Shown here: in pieces, positions 1 to 7,656 of the stretch
How the letters are laid out: every line of letters starts with the position of its first letter
Position numbering within the stretch: the first letter of the stretch is position 1
Assembly (NCBI GenBank): GCA_964616495.1
Contig: CAZTRF010000017.1
Span: 1-18,014 of the forward strand
DNA from: DAOSVX01 sp964616495
GTDB lineage: Bacteria; Bacillota_I; Bacilli_A; RF39; UBA660
Reading direction: 5' to 3'
Length of the DNA stretch: 18,014 nt
The notes under the pieces: generated by a model
The model's input: the letters and a program-made list of their open reading frames with translations, nothing else
Told to the model about the DNA's origin: nothing
The model's database searches: none
Position numbers and translations under genes: made by a program

Positions 1-328
1 TGACTCCTTTAGGTAATAAATGATAAGCCATTTCAATTTCATTAATAACCTTTATATTATGAGATTCTGCGTATAACACATATTTATGGTCAAAATGGAC
101 TCCAGGATTTTTAATTAAATAATCAAAACTTTCATCTAAGATATCATCAGGATGACTTCCTAAAATAACCTTTACTCCTAAAGATTCTAATTCTTTAACA
201 TGATTAGGATCTTGATTAATATTTTTATCGTTTAATATTATTTCATTATTCCTATTTGCTAATATTTTAGCAGCTTCATATCCACTGCGAGCCATTCCTA
301 AAATAAATATTTTTTTATTTTCAAACAT
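1..328 (-). CDS. murD: MurD, UDP-N-acetylmuramoyl-L-alanine--D-glutamate ligase (5' part only)
   Basis: This cytoplasmic Mur ligase adds D-glutamate to UDP-MurNAc-L-Ala in peptidoglycan synthesis. Only the first 109 codons are present; the gene runs off the left edge. The translation begins MFENKKIFILGMARSGYEAA, and its Gly-x-x-x-Ser-Gly turn is the Rossmann-like UDP-substrate domain typical of MurD. It continues with LIKNPGVHFDHKYV and INEIEMAY, two further MurD signatures (the 'SPGV' and 'E.E' segments), and stops just before the ATP P-loop expected next. The ATG at 328 has GGTGAT 2-7 bases upstream. The gene follows a terminator that closes surface protein 1, and a TATAAT with an extended TG lies directly upstream, so murD probably has its own promoter. 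The family assignment is recognised from memory of the motifs; the catalytic centre is not visible. Confidence 0.88.
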   Translation of the reverse strand, partial: MFENKKIFILGMARSGYEAAKILANRNNEIILNDKNINQDPNHVKELESLGVKVILGSHPDDILDESFDYLIKNPGVHFDHKYVLYAESHNIKVINEIEMAYHLLPKGV

Positions 329-343
329 ATTATCACCATTAAA

Positions 344-349
344 ATTATA
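344..349 (-). promoter_or_regulatory. murD: murD promoter, extended -10 element
   Basis: On the minus strand the sequence reads TGATATAAT, a perfect TATAAT preceded by TG one base away (extended -10). No good -35 is visible; the region that should hold it is the upstream terminator stem. The predicted start of transcription is only about ten bases from the murD ATG, so the leader would be little more than the ribosome binding site. Confidence 0.5.
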
Positions 350-356
350 TCACGTA

Positions 357-381
357 AAAAAGTAGTTTAATACTACTTTTT
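357..381 (-). terminator. Rho-independent terminator of surface protein 1
   Basis: A perfect 10-bp inverted repeat (AAAAAGTAGT / ACTACTTTTT) with a 5-base loop starts three bases after the stop codon of surface protein 1. On the minus strand it ends in a run of six T, so it looks like an intrinsic terminator separating that gene from murD. The stem is A/T-rich and may be leaky. Confidence 0.75.
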
Positions 382-384
382 GTT

Positions 385-2094
385 TTAGCGATGATTTCTT
401 ACAATAACTATACCAGATCCACCTTTTCCTCCGCAATTATCCGTGTGCCATCCAGTATTAACTCCACCACCACCATTTCCCGTATTATTTCCACCGCAAT
501 ATCCGGGATAAGCACCACCAGCAGAATATAGTGTGTTTGTTGGTATACCAAATTCTCCAGTAGTATTTCCCTGTCCACTTATAACGGTTCCACATATAGT
601 GACGCTGCCCCCATTATTAGCTGAACTAACACAGTCGTTTCCTCCCGCAGATCCACCAGATCCGCCAAGTGCACAACAACGACTGCCAGAAAATTTGCCA
701 GCTTTTCCTCCTTTGGCAACATAGCCAAATCCAGTAGTAGATCCTCCATCAGTATTTCTAGCACCACCGGCACCTATAGTTATAGGATAGTCAATTTCTT
801 TTAATACGCTCTTATTAAAATAGCTCTCTGTTTCTCCGCTACCGCCACTTCCGGCACTATAACTTTGAACACTGGTAATACTTCCTCCACCGCCACCGCC
901 AACTAAAAATACATCAATCTCGTTGTTTATTAAAGATGTAAATGTACCAGAACTATATAATTTGACCTTCCAGTTCTGTCCACTTTCATAAAAAACTCCT
1001 TTTGATCCTGAATAAGTAAAAACTTGTTGCCACTTAGCGTATAACGTTATTTGGCTTAAAGATGTAATTCCAACAATTTCTTCTTCATCAAGAAATTCAA
1101 CATTGCCAGTCTCCGATTTTGCCCAGCCTGTAAAAATATAAACTGACCCTGAAACACCTGTTGTAATTTTATGGCATCCGTTAGCAGATAACTTCTTTGG
1201 TACATCATATATATGATTAGTTTGATCTGTAGCGCCCCCAACATTTCCATTGCAATTATAACTAACCGTATAAGTTATTGGGGTCCATCCAGCTTGCACT
1301 GTTGTATCGGTACTTCCCATTGTAATTGTAGATCCAACTACGCTACTGTCTAACCCTACTGTCATTGCCCAACCATTAAAGGTATATCCAGTTCTAGTAG
1401 GAGATGATAATGTTACTGAATCTCCTGCTTTCATATCCATTGTTGTAGTTGTTCCTCCACCATTATAGTCAATGGTTAATACATGAGTAAATCGATCTTT
1501 AACATCAATTATTGCTTGAAAGTTTCTTCCTTCGTTACTACTTCCTATTGATATATTAGCTACATAATATTTTGTTCCATTAGCTGCTAAAGTTATATCA
1601 TCTGCACTTTGTAATTTATAAGCTTCTCCGGTATTTGGTAATACATTACCTGTACTTGGGCTTACCAAAGTACAGGTGCTTGCTACATTACTTTCTGTAG
1701 CATTATTAAATAAAGCCTCTGTACTGCATTCATATAGAGCATATGAAGTGTCTGATTGAATTAAGGTACTGGTTACAAACGACCAATTAATAGTAATGTC
1801 TAAACTATCATTATAAATATTTTCGGTTTTAAATTTAGCCATTTTAGTATAGGGAGTTGTCCCTTCAAAGTTTAATATTCCTGTTATTATTTTATTACTA
1901 GCATTTTCATAAGTCGTAACAAATGATTGACTGGTTTGAGATATAGTCGATACATTTATTGTATTATTTGATGAATTTCCTATTAGACTTTCTCTTGTAA
2001 AATAGCCATAGGAAACCCCTAATATTATTAAAATCCCTAAACTAATAGTTATCAAAAAATAGGTTCTTCTTTTTTTAAAAAATTCTGGTAACAT
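385..2094 (-). CDS. Surface protein 1: TasA/camelysin-like N-terminal domain, two InlB-type repeats, glycine-rich C-terminus
   Basis: This is a 569-residue exported protein of unknown function. A basic stretch (KKRR) and a hydrophobic segment at about residues 10-32, ending in YGYF, resemble the SipW-cognate signal peptide of TasA/camelysin-type proteins. Residues ~35-198 form a domain that also occurs in the 9788-11986 protein (shared LYEC.TE and KYY...N...GR.F..I.V). Residues ~205-272 and ~273-355 are two Listeria-Bacteroides (InlB B-type, Flg_new) repeats with the GYTFNGW and YIFTGWAKS signatures. Residues ~365-569 are glycine-rich and end in GGSGIVIVR, as in the glycine-rich tip domains of phage tail and surface proteins. 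No LPXTG is seen. I prefer the ATG at 2094 to the one at 2118, because AGGAAG stands seven bases before 2094 and nothing SD-like precedes 2118. A role as an adhesin or matrix fibre is inference. Confidence 0.8.
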   Translation of the reverse strand: MLPEFFKKRRTYFLITISLGILIILGVSYGYFTRESLIGNSSNNTINVSTISQTSQSFVTTYENASNKIITGILNFEGTTPYTKMAKFKTENIYNDSLDITINWSFVTSTLIQSDTSYALYECSTEALFNNATESNVASTCTLVSPSTGNVLPNTGEAYKLQSADDITLAANGTKYYVANISIGSSNEGRNFQAIIDVKDRFTHVLTIDYNGGGTTTTMDMKAGDSVTLSSPTRTGYTFNGWAMTVGLDSSVVGSTITMGSTDTTVQAGWTPITYTVSYNCNGNVGGATDQTNHIYDVPKKLSANGCHKITTGVSGSVYIFTGWAKSETGNVEFLDEEEIVGITSLSQITLYAKWQQVFTYSGSKGVFYESGQNWKVKLYSSGTFTSLINNEIDVFLVGGGGGGSITSVQSYSAGSGGSGETESYFNKSVLKEIDYPITIGAGGARNTDGGSTTGFGYVAKGGKAGKFSGSRCCALGGSGGSAGGNDCVSSANNGGSVTICGTVISGQGNTTGEFGIPTNTLYSAGGAYPGYCGGNNTGNGGGGVNTGWHTDNCGGKGGSGIVIVRNHR

Positions 2095-2124
2095 TATTTC
2101 ACTTCCTAACTTTGCCATGCAAAA

Positions 2125-2151
2125 AAACTTTATTTATTCTAGATAAAGTTT
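2125..2151. promoter_or_regulatory. Perfect 9-bp inverted repeat, possible operator
   Basis: AAACTTTAT (2125-2133) and ATAAAGTTT (2143-2151) are perfect inverted halves separated by nine bases. The repeat lies directly downstream of the proposed -10 of surface protein 1, so it would cover the transcription start and could bind a repressor. As RNA it would form an A/U hairpin in the leader. Confidence 0.35.
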
Positions 2152-2180
2152 ATCATAATTGTCATCTTGCTGCAAGTTAA
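2152..2180 (-). promoter_or_regulatory. Candidate promoter of surface protein 1
   Basis: On the minus strand TTAACT (2175-2180) and TATGAT (2152-2157) are separated by exactly 17 bases, matching sigma-A consensus at 4/6 and 5/6 positions. The predicted start of transcription falls inside the 2125-2151 inverted repeat, about 50 bases from the ATG. Confidence 0.42.
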
Positions 2181-2246
2181 TGATTGCTTGCCATCTTTGG
2201 GGGTTTTTACCAGTTTTATTAAAAGAATAATGAGTATATTAATAAT

Positions 2247-2747
2247 ATGTATTATTTTAATATATTTTTTATTTATTCTTTTATTGGATATATCTATGAA
2301 ATGTTAATAGCTTTAGTAATGGGAAATAAATTAGATAGTGGTTTTTTATATGGACCTATAACTCCTATTTATGGTATTGGAGTTTTAATAATATTATTAC
2401 TTTCAAAGTGGTTATTTAAAAAACTTAAACTTAACAAGTATTCAGAATTATGTATTTTTTTTATTTTAATTGTTTTTATTTTAACCTTAATTGAGTGGTT
2501 AGGTGGCAAATTACTATTTTTCTTATTTCATAAAGATTATTGGAACTATAGTGATTTGCCACTATCTATTGGTAAATACATTTCAGCTGAAGTTTCATTA
2601 ATATGGGGAATATTTAGTTTAATTATTCTTTTTTGGATTCATCCTAAAATTAAAAAAATAACTACAAAAATTCCTAAAGTAATTACCTTTTCTTTAATAA
2701 TTGGGCTTATAGCCGATGTGATAATTACCTTAATTAAAAAGTTATAA
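2247..2747 (+). CDS. Polytopic membrane protein, CmpB-type putative ABC transporter permease family (PF06541-like)
   Basis: This is a 166-residue integral membrane protein with about five hydrophobic segments (near residues 4-24, 43-57, 68-95, 112-131 and 144-163). The conserved GFLYGPITPIYGIG at 32-45, the Leu-Ile-Glu at 81-83 and YWNYSDLP at 98-105 match my recollection of the family annotated as putative ABC-transporter type IV/CmpB, common in Bacillota and of unproven function. There is no ATPase partner next to it, so transport is not supported by context. It is divergent from surface protein 1 and lies 91 bases upstream of the cotJ genes on the same strand. It may share transcription with them, though no transcript boundary is certain. 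No strong ribosome binding site precedes the ATG, so the start is less secure than the gene itself. Confidence 0.72.
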   Translation: MYYFNIFFIYSFIGYIYEMLIALVMGNKLDSGFLYGPITPIYGIGVLIILLLSKWLFKKLKLNKYSELCIFFILIVFILTLIEWLGGKLLFFLFHKDYWNYSDLPLSIGKYISAEVSLIWGIFSLIILFWIHPKIKKITTKIPKVITFSLIIGLIADVIITLIKKL

Positions 2748-2809
2748 GGTATTTTGTTTATTAAACACTTTAATCAGGGTATATGCCCTTTCCCTAAATT
2801 TTTCATTTA

Positions 2810-2818
2810 CATAGTATA
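2810..2818 (+). promoter_or_regulatory. Possible sporulation-type -10 element of the cotJ operon
   Basis: CATAGTATA fits the sigma-K -10 pattern CATAnnnTA and most of the related sigma-E -10, about 20 bases upstream of the cotJAB ATG. I see no convincing -35 partner. Mother-cell control would suit a spore-coat operon; this is inference. Confidence 0.3.
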
Positions 2819-2838
2819 CTCTAGAAAGGGGAAATATT

Positions 2839-3294
2839 ATGTTATTTAATGACGAAAATTTCTTTATGTTAAATAATGGATATAATATTGATTTTGATTT
2901 TGTTAATTACATGACTCCTCCTAAAAAAGAATGTTCTACCATTCTTTATAGTGTTGATGAAGGATTTTTAAGAGGTAATATGTTTAAAAATTTATATGAT
3001 TCTTATAAAGGGTTTGAACCGATAATACCGAATTTTAATACCGAACGTGATAAATTATTATTTGAAGTCAATAAATATGACTTTGCTATTAATGATTTAA
3101 ACCTATATTTAGACATACACTCTGATGACAATGAAATATTTTTAAAGTTTAAAGAATATATCCATAGTTATTTAAAATATAAGAAAGAATATGAAGAAAA
3201 ATATGGTCCACTTTGTTTAACTGAAGATTTAGGTTCAAAGTATCTTTGGAATAAGCAACCATGGCCTTGGGATAAGGAGGATCATTATGTTTAA
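2839..3294 (+). CDS. cotJAB: Fused spore coat proteins CotJA-CotJB
   Basis: This 151-residue protein combines two coat components that are separate small genes in Bacillus subtilis. Residues ~30-60 carry the CotJA signature (EGFLRGNMFKNLYDSYKGFE). Residues ~64-145 match CotJB: ERDKLLFEVNKYDFAINDL, then LYLDIHSDD, YEEKYGPL, and the tryptophan-rich end WNKQPWPW. There is no stop or restart between the two parts. AAGGGG lies seven bases before the ATG at 2839. The 3' end overlaps cotJC by eight bases, so the two are translationally coupled. CotJ proteins are deposited in the inner coat during sporulation in the mother cell and need each other for assembly, which makes a fusion functionally plausible. 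The domain assignment is by remembered motif, with good agreement over the whole length. Confidence 0.85.
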   Translation: MLFNDENFFMLNNGYNIDFDFVNYMTPPKKECSTILYSVDEGFLRGNMFKNLYDSYKGFEPIIPNFNTERDKLLFEVNKYDFAINDLNLYLDIHSDDNEIFLKFKEYIHSYLKYKKEYEEKYGPLCLTEDLGSKYLWNKQPWPWDKEDHYV

Positions 3295-3844
3295 ATACGA
3301 AAAAAAGTTACCATTTCCGATTGATATTAAAAAGAAAGATCTTAGAATGGCCAAATACTTAATTACTCAATTTGGAGGTCCTAATGGAGAATTAGGAGCT
3401 GCTATGAGATACTTTTCTCAAAAGTTTACAATGCCTGATGAGTATGGGCAAAGTTTACTTAATGATATTGCCACCGAAGAACTTGGTCACTGTGAAATGA
3501 TTTGTACAATGGTTCACCAATTAATGAAAGATGCTACTATCAAAGAAATTGAAGAAACAGGATTAACCACTAATTATGTTGAACATGGTAAAGGGGTTTA
3601 TCCTATGGATGCTAGCGGTAATCCTTTTAATGCTGGGGCTATCGCCAGTACTGGAGATATTTTTGCCGATTTAGCAGAAGATATGGCTGCTGAACAAAAA
3701 GCTAGAGCTACTTATGAAAATTTAATTAATATTACCGAAGATAAAGATGTTTTAGGGCCACTATTATTTTTACGTCAAAGAGAAATAGTTCATTATGCCC
3801 GTTTTAAAGAACTATTTGATAGATATAATAAAAAAAATAATTAA
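3287..3844 (+). CDS. cotJC: CotJC, manganese-catalase-like spore coat protein
   Basis: This 185-residue protein is close to the ~190 of CotJC and is a member of the non-haem manganese catalase family (ferritin-like four-helix fold). Carboxylate and histidine ligands are visible in the family positions: ATEELGHCE at about 58-66 and REIVHYARFKEL at about 165-176, with a third glutamate-bearing helix around AEDMAAEQKARATYE. The ligands are intact, so it could dismutate peroxide in the coat. AAGGAGG stands six bases before the ATG, inside the end of cotJAB, giving an eight-base overlap. The stop codon lies inside the left arm of the terminator at 3831-3865. The presence of cotJ argues that the organism makes, or recently made, endospores. 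Confidence 0.9.
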   Translation: MFKYEKKLPFPIDIKKKDLRMAKYLITQFGGPNGELGAAMRYFSQKFTMPDEYGQSLLNDIATEELGHCEMICTMVHQLMKDATIKEIEETGLTTNYVEHGKGVYPMDASGNPFNAGAIASTGDIFADLAEDMAAEQKARATYENLINITEDKDVLGPLLFLRQREIVHYARFKELFDRYNKKNN

Positions 3845-3865
3845 GAAAAACTTAATTATTTTTTT
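3831..3865. terminator. Bidirectional terminator between cotJC and truB
   Basis: A perfect 15-bp inverted repeat (3831-3845 and 3851-3865) with an AAAAA loop is flanked by A-run and T-run, so it can act on both strands. It overlaps the last codons and stop of cotJC and ends three bases before the truB stop, closing two convergent operons with one element. Confidence 0.88.
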
Positions 3866-3868
3866 GCC

Positions 3869-4720
3869 CTAGTTTAACCAGATATATGGTTTAGCCAATT
3901 TTTGATCCTTTTCATATTGTTTATAGATAACAATATATTCTTTGTTTTGATTTAAAATTACTAATAGGTCTTTAAAATCGTAAGGAATTAAATTACCATT
4001 CTTTATCTTAGCTAAGGTTTCCTCATCAACTATTCTCTTTTCATAGTCTTTTAATAATTCATCTAAAGAAACAGTTTCATAGTGATGATTATTTATTTCT
4101 TCAAGAGTATAGGAGTTTTCTATTTTAAAGTCACCTTGCCCTATTCTTATTAAATCAGTCATAGCTCCAATAGTATTTAATTTAGAACAAATATCAGTTA
4201 TTAAACTTCTAATATAGGTTCCTTTTGATACTTTAGCTTTAATTGTTACTAAATTATCTTGATAATTTAATAATTCTAAGCTATAAATATTAACCTCTCT
4301 TTTAGGAAGAACAATTTTTTCATTGTTACGGGCATATTCATATAGTTTTTTACCCTTTATTTTAATAGCACTATAGATTGGTACTTCTTGTAAATAGGTT
4401 TTAGGAAATTTATTAATAATCTTTTTTAAATCCTCTAAGTCTATTTTTTTATTATTTTCTTCTAATACTTTACCCGTTATATCATAAGTATCAGTTTTTA
4501 TTCCTAATTTAAAGGTTGCTATATATTCTTTATCTTTACTAGTTAATAAATCTACTAATTTCGTATATTTACCAATACAGATAATTAAAACACCGGCAGC
4601 TATTGGATCTAGTGTACCGGTGTGACCTATTTTTTTAGTATTAAAAGTTTTAGTTAAAGAATTTACAACATCTCTACTAGTAACTCCTTTAGATTTATTT
4701 ACCAAAATAATAGCATTCAT
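3869..4720 (-). CDS. truB: TruB, tRNA pseudouridine-55 synthase
   Basis: TruB isomerises U55 in the T-loop of tRNAs. The 283-residue protein has the family N-terminus (AIILVNKSKGVTS) and the catalytic motif GHTGTLDPIAAGVL, in which Asp38 is the expected nucleophile. KVSKGTYIRSLITDI near residue 165 matches the second conserved TruB motif. The C-terminal PUA-like part is short but recognisable in position. The gene is last in the rimP-to-truB operon. Its ATG overlaps the rbfA stop by one base (TAATG), with GAGG seven bases upstream, indicating translational coupling. It ends at the bidirectional terminator. Nothing is unusual in it. Confidence 0.95.
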   Translation of the reverse strand: MNAIILVNKSKGVTSRDVVNSLTKTFNTKKIGHTGTLDPIAAGVLIICIGKYTKLVDLLTSKDKEYIATFKLGIKTDTYDITGKVLEENNKKIDLEDLKKIINKFPKTYLQEVPIYSAIKIKGKKLYEYARNNEKIVLPKREVNIYSLELLNYQDNLVTIKAKVSKGTYIRSLITDICSKLNTIGAMTDLIRIGQGDFKIENSYTLEEINNHHYETVSLDELLKDYEKRIVDEETLAKIKNGNLIPYDFKDLLVILNQNKEYIVIYKQYEKDQKLAKPYIWLN

Positions 4721-5064
4721 TAGTTTTCCTCGTGAATTTCTTCTATTATTTTTTCAATCTTTTCGCCATAAGCAATTGAATCATCATAAACAAATATTAA
4801 TTCTGGAGTATGTCTAATTTCAATTCTACTAGCTAATTCTTTTCTAATATAAGGTGAAGCTTCTTTTAATTCATGTTCCATACGATCATGAGATAATTCT
4901 CCTAAGCTAGTAAAGAAAACCTTAGCAAAGCTTAAATCGTTGGTTACTTCACACCCTGTAATTGTAACATCTTTTAAAAGATTATCTCTGGAGTCATTAC
5001 GAATTATATCACTTACTTCTCTGGCTATTTGAGCAGAGATTCTTTGAACTTTTATTTCTTTCAT
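4720..5064 (-). CDS. rbfA: RbfA, 30S ribosome-binding factor
   Basis: RbfA helps mature the 17S/16S rRNA 5' end and acts in late 30S assembly. At 114 residues it has the usual length and the typical KH-like pattern: RISAQIAREVSDIIRND at the N-terminus, DVTITGCEVTNDLSFAKVF in the middle, and the RIEIRHTPELIFVYDDSI segment with the conserved R-x-x-P-x-L-x-F core. It overlaps infB by four bases (ATGA) upstream and truB by one base downstream, so the three genes form one coupled block. Confidence 0.94.
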   Translation of the reverse strand: MKEIKVQRISAQIAREVSDIIRNDSRDNLLKDVTITGCEVTNDLSFAKVFFTSLGELSHDRMEHELKEASPYIRKELASRIEIRHTPELIFVYDDSIAYGEKIEKIIEEIHEEN

Positions 5065-7169
5065 CTCTTAACCTCAACTATTTCATAAGATTTGAAGATA
5101 TCTCCTTCTTTAATATCGCTATATCCATCAATGGTAATTCCACATTCAAGACCTTTTTTAACCTCTTTAACAGTTTCTTTTTCTCTTTGAACAGAAGCAA
5201 TTTTACCATCATAAATAACTATTCCATCTCTAACTACTCTGACATGGCTGTTATTTTTTACTATTCCTTCTTTGACTAAACATCCAGCTATAGTTCCCAC
5301 TTTAGAAAATTTAAATAATTTTTGAACTTCGGCTTCTCCTAATTCTTTTTCTTCAAATTCAGGATCAAGCATTCCTTTCATAGCTAATTCCATTTCTTCA
5401 ACTACTTTATAAATAATATTATATAAACGAATTTCAACACTATATCCTTTAGCCACTTCTTTAGTAATTGATGAAGGACTAACATTAAATCCTATAACAA
5501 TAGCATTAGAAGCATTCGCTAAAACAATATCGCTTTCGGTAATGTTACCAATACCGCTTCTAATAACTTTAACTCTAACTCCTTCAACATCTATTTTTTC
5601 TAGGGCATTTTTAACTGCTTCTTCGCTACCACGAACATCAGCTTTTAAAACAACATTAATTTCTTTATTACCACTTTGAATATGGCTAAATAATTCATCA
5701 AAGTTAACAACTATTCTTTTATTTTTTAAATCTTTTTCATGGTTTAATCTTTTAGTAGCTACTTCTTTAGCGAGAGTTTCTTTTTCGAAGGCCATAAATT
5801 TATCTCCAGCACTAGGATTATCATTTAAACCAGTAATTGATACAGGAGTAGATGGTCCACAACTAACTATATCTTCTCCTAAATCATTTTTCATGGTTCT
5901 AACCTTACCAAAAGTAGTTCCTACAGTAATAGGATCTCCTAAACGAAGAGAACCATTTTGAACAAGTAAAGTAACCACTCCTCCAATATTTTTATCTAAT
6001 CTAGATTCAATTACTGAGCCAATAGCATAACGATTAGGATTAGCTACATAATTATTTACTTCAGCTATTGCTAAAATGTTTTCTAATAATAAAGGTACTC
6101 CCTCTCCAGTCTTAGCTGATATTTTAACATAAGGTATAGTGCCTCCCCATTCTTCAGGAATTAATCCTAAATCTCCTAATTCAGTCATAATACGATCAAT
6201 TTTAGATCCTGGCTTATCAATTTTATTAACAGCCACAATAATTGGAACATTAGCAGCTTTAGCATGATCAATTGCTTCTTTGGTTTGAGGCATTACCCCA
6301 TCATCAGCAGCAACAATAATAATAACAATATCCGTAACACTAGCTCCACGAGCACGCATTTCTGTAAAAGCGGCATGTCCAGGGGTATCAATAAAGGTAA
6401 TTGGATCATCATTATATTTTATTTGATAAGCTCCAATATGCTGAGTTATTCCACCTGATTCTCCTTCAACCACATTAGAATGTCTAATGTAATCTAATAA
6501 AGTGGTTTTACCATGATCAACATGCCCCATAATAGTAACAACTGGTGGTCTTTTTACAAGATCATCTTCGCTATCAATAATTTCATATTCTTCAAAGTTA
6601 GATATATCACGTGATTCCTCTTTTTTAAGAATTTTCTTATATTCTAAAGTAATAATTTCGGCATTTTCAAAATCAATAGCATCATTTTGAGAAATCATTA
6701 ATCCCATCATCATTAATTTTTTTATTAGTTCGACTCCATTAATTTTTAATTCTAAAGCCAATTCAGAAACGGTCATACCCTCTTTATAAAGAATAACATC
6801 ATCTTTAGCTTTATCATTTGTTTGAAGCTTTTCTTTATTTTTATACATGGCTTTTTTATCTTTTAAAAAGTCTGTGTCTTTCTTTAAAGAATCTTTCTTT
6901 TTAACCTTTTCTTTATGAACTACATCATAATCATCAAGTTTATCTCGATCTAAAATATCTTCTATTTTTTCATCAATAATATCTTTGTCTTCTAGGCTAG
7001 CCTCATCATCAGTACTTATTAAGTTAACTGTATTATCTAACATAATAATATCGTCCTCATTTAATAAATCATCAGCCGTTTTAACATCAAGTCCTAATTT
7101 AGAAGCCTGTTTTAATATCTCAGCTACTGTAAGATTAACATCATTAGCATAGTCTCTAACACTCATCAT
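5061..7169 (-). CDS. infB: Translation initiation factor IF-2
   Basis: IF-2 is the GTPase that delivers initiator tRNA to the 30S subunit. Counting from the ATG at 7169 the protein has 702 residues. It has an IF2_N domain at ~1-50, an acidic/lysine-rich linker, a second IF2_N domain at ~130-178 (MTVSELALELKINGVELIKK), and the GTPase with G1 GHVDHGKT (215-222), G3 DTPGH (261-265) and G4 NKID (315-318). Domains II-IV follow to the end. I moved the start from the in-frame GTG at 7178 because AAAGGAG is only one base from that GTG but ten from the ATG. The ATG follows the deaminase stop after one base. The linker is short compared with enterobacterial IF-2, as usual in Firmicutes. Confidence 0.95.
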   Translation of the reverse strand: MMSVRDYANDVNLTVAEILKQASKLGLDVKTADDLLNEDDIIMLDNTVNLISTDDEASLEDKDIIDEKIEDILDRDKLDDYDVVHKEKVKKKDSLKKDTDFLKDKKAMYKNKEKLQTNDKAKDDVILYKEGMTVSELALELKINGVELIKKLMMMGLMISQNDAIDFENAEIITLEYKKILKKEESRDISNFEEYEIIDSEDDLVKRPPVVTIMGHVDHGKTTLLDYIRHSNVVEGESGGITQHIGAYQIKYNDDPITFIDTPGHAAFTEMRARGASVTDIVIIIVAADDGVMPQTKEAIDHAKAANVPIIVAVNKIDKPGSKIDRIMTELGDLGLIPEEWGGTIPYVKISAKTGEGVPLLLENILAIAEVNNYVANPNRYAIGSVIESRLDKNIGGVVTLLVQNGSLRLGDPITVGTTFGKVRTMKNDLGEDIVSCGPSTPVSITGLNDNPSAGDKFMAFEKETLAKEVATKRLNHEKDLKNKRIVVNFDELFSHIQSGNKEINVVLKADVRGSEEAVKNALEKIDVEGVRVKVIRSGIGNITESDIVLANASNAIVIGFNVSPSSITKEVAKGYSVEIRLYNIIYKVVEEMELAMKGMLDPEFEEKELGEAEVQKLFKFSKVGTIAGCLVKEGIVKNNSHVRVVRDGIVIYDGKIASVQREKETVKEVKKGLECGITIDGYSDIKEGDIFKSYEIVEVKR

Positions 7170-7170
7170 C

Positions 7171-7656
7171 TTAATCACTCTCCTTTACTAATTTTTCTAA
7201 TCTTTTACCTTCAAACTTATCAAAAATTATCCCTGATTCATTAAGAATATCTTTTGATAATTCAGCATTATAATCACCTAAATAAATTATTCTTTTAATA
7301 CCACTATTAATAATTGAGTTCATACAATCCTTACAAGGAAATGTATTAACATAAATAGTAGCTCCTTCAGTGCTTATTCCATTTTTAGCAGCAAAAGCAA
7401 TGGCATTTTGTTCAGCATGAGAAGCAGGACACAATTCTAAGTAAGCCCCACTTTTATAATCAGGCATTTTTCTTCTTCGACATCCCCCTAAATCTTCGCA
7501 ATGACTCACTCCCATAGCTGGACCATTGTATCCAAAGGATACCGGATGCTTTTCTTTTACAATTACTGCTCCAACATGTCTTGACAAACAGGTGCTTCTT
7601 TTAGCGGCCAATTCAGCCATAGCCATAAAATATTCATTCCAAGTAGGTCTACTCAT
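7171..7656 (-). CDS. Deoxycytidylate (dCMP) deaminase, ComEB type
   Basis: This is a zinc enzyme converting dCMP to dUMP for thymidylate synthesis. The 161-residue sequence has the family opening SRPTWNEYFM, RSTCLSRHVGAVIV, the allosteric-region GYNGP and HC...GC, the catalytic HAEQNA (His80, Glu82) and the zinc pair in PCKDC (Cys108, Cys111). AAGGAG lies eight bases before the ATG. It overlaps ylxR by eight bases and is separated from infB by one base, so it is a true operon member. In most Bacilli an L7Ae-like gene (ylxQ) occupies this slot between ylxR and infB; none is present here. Whether the gene product also has a role in competence, as the name ComEB once suggested, cannot be seen. 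Confidence 0.93.
   Translation of the reverse strand: MSRPTWNEYFMAMAELAAKRSTCLSRHVGAVIVKEKHPVSFGYNGPAMGVSHCEDLGGCRRRKMPDYKSGAYLELCPASHAEQNAIAFAAKNGISTEGATIYVNTFPCKDCMNSIINSGIKRIIYLGDYNAELSKDILNESGIIFDKFEGKRLEKLVKESD

Noticed and set aside
323..340. The 18-base stretch around the murD start is identical to the one at the small gene start (12231-12248)
   Set aside because: Both are a GGTGATAATATG ribosome binding site plus start codon and first Phe-coding bases; in AT-rich DNA this is easily convergent, and the flanks differ.
533..773. Open frames overlapping the glycine-rich end of surface protein 1
   Set aside because: They arise from the GGN-rich codons read in other frames; Pro-rich and Leu/Val-rich translations have no start signal.
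600..930. A second mutagenised variable region in the glycine-rich tip of surface protein 1
   Set aside because: The raised G+C is explained by glycine codons, many ending in A, and there is no NNC/NNT pattern or lectin fold.
2761..2800. AGGGTATATGCCCT as terminator of the CmpB-like gene
   Set aside because: Only a 4-bp perfect stem plus a wobble pair and no clean T-run directly after it; too weak to call.
5061..7178. Longer IF-2 starting at the GTG at 7178
   Set aside because: The ribosome binding site is one base from this GTG, but suitably spaced from the ATG at 7169.
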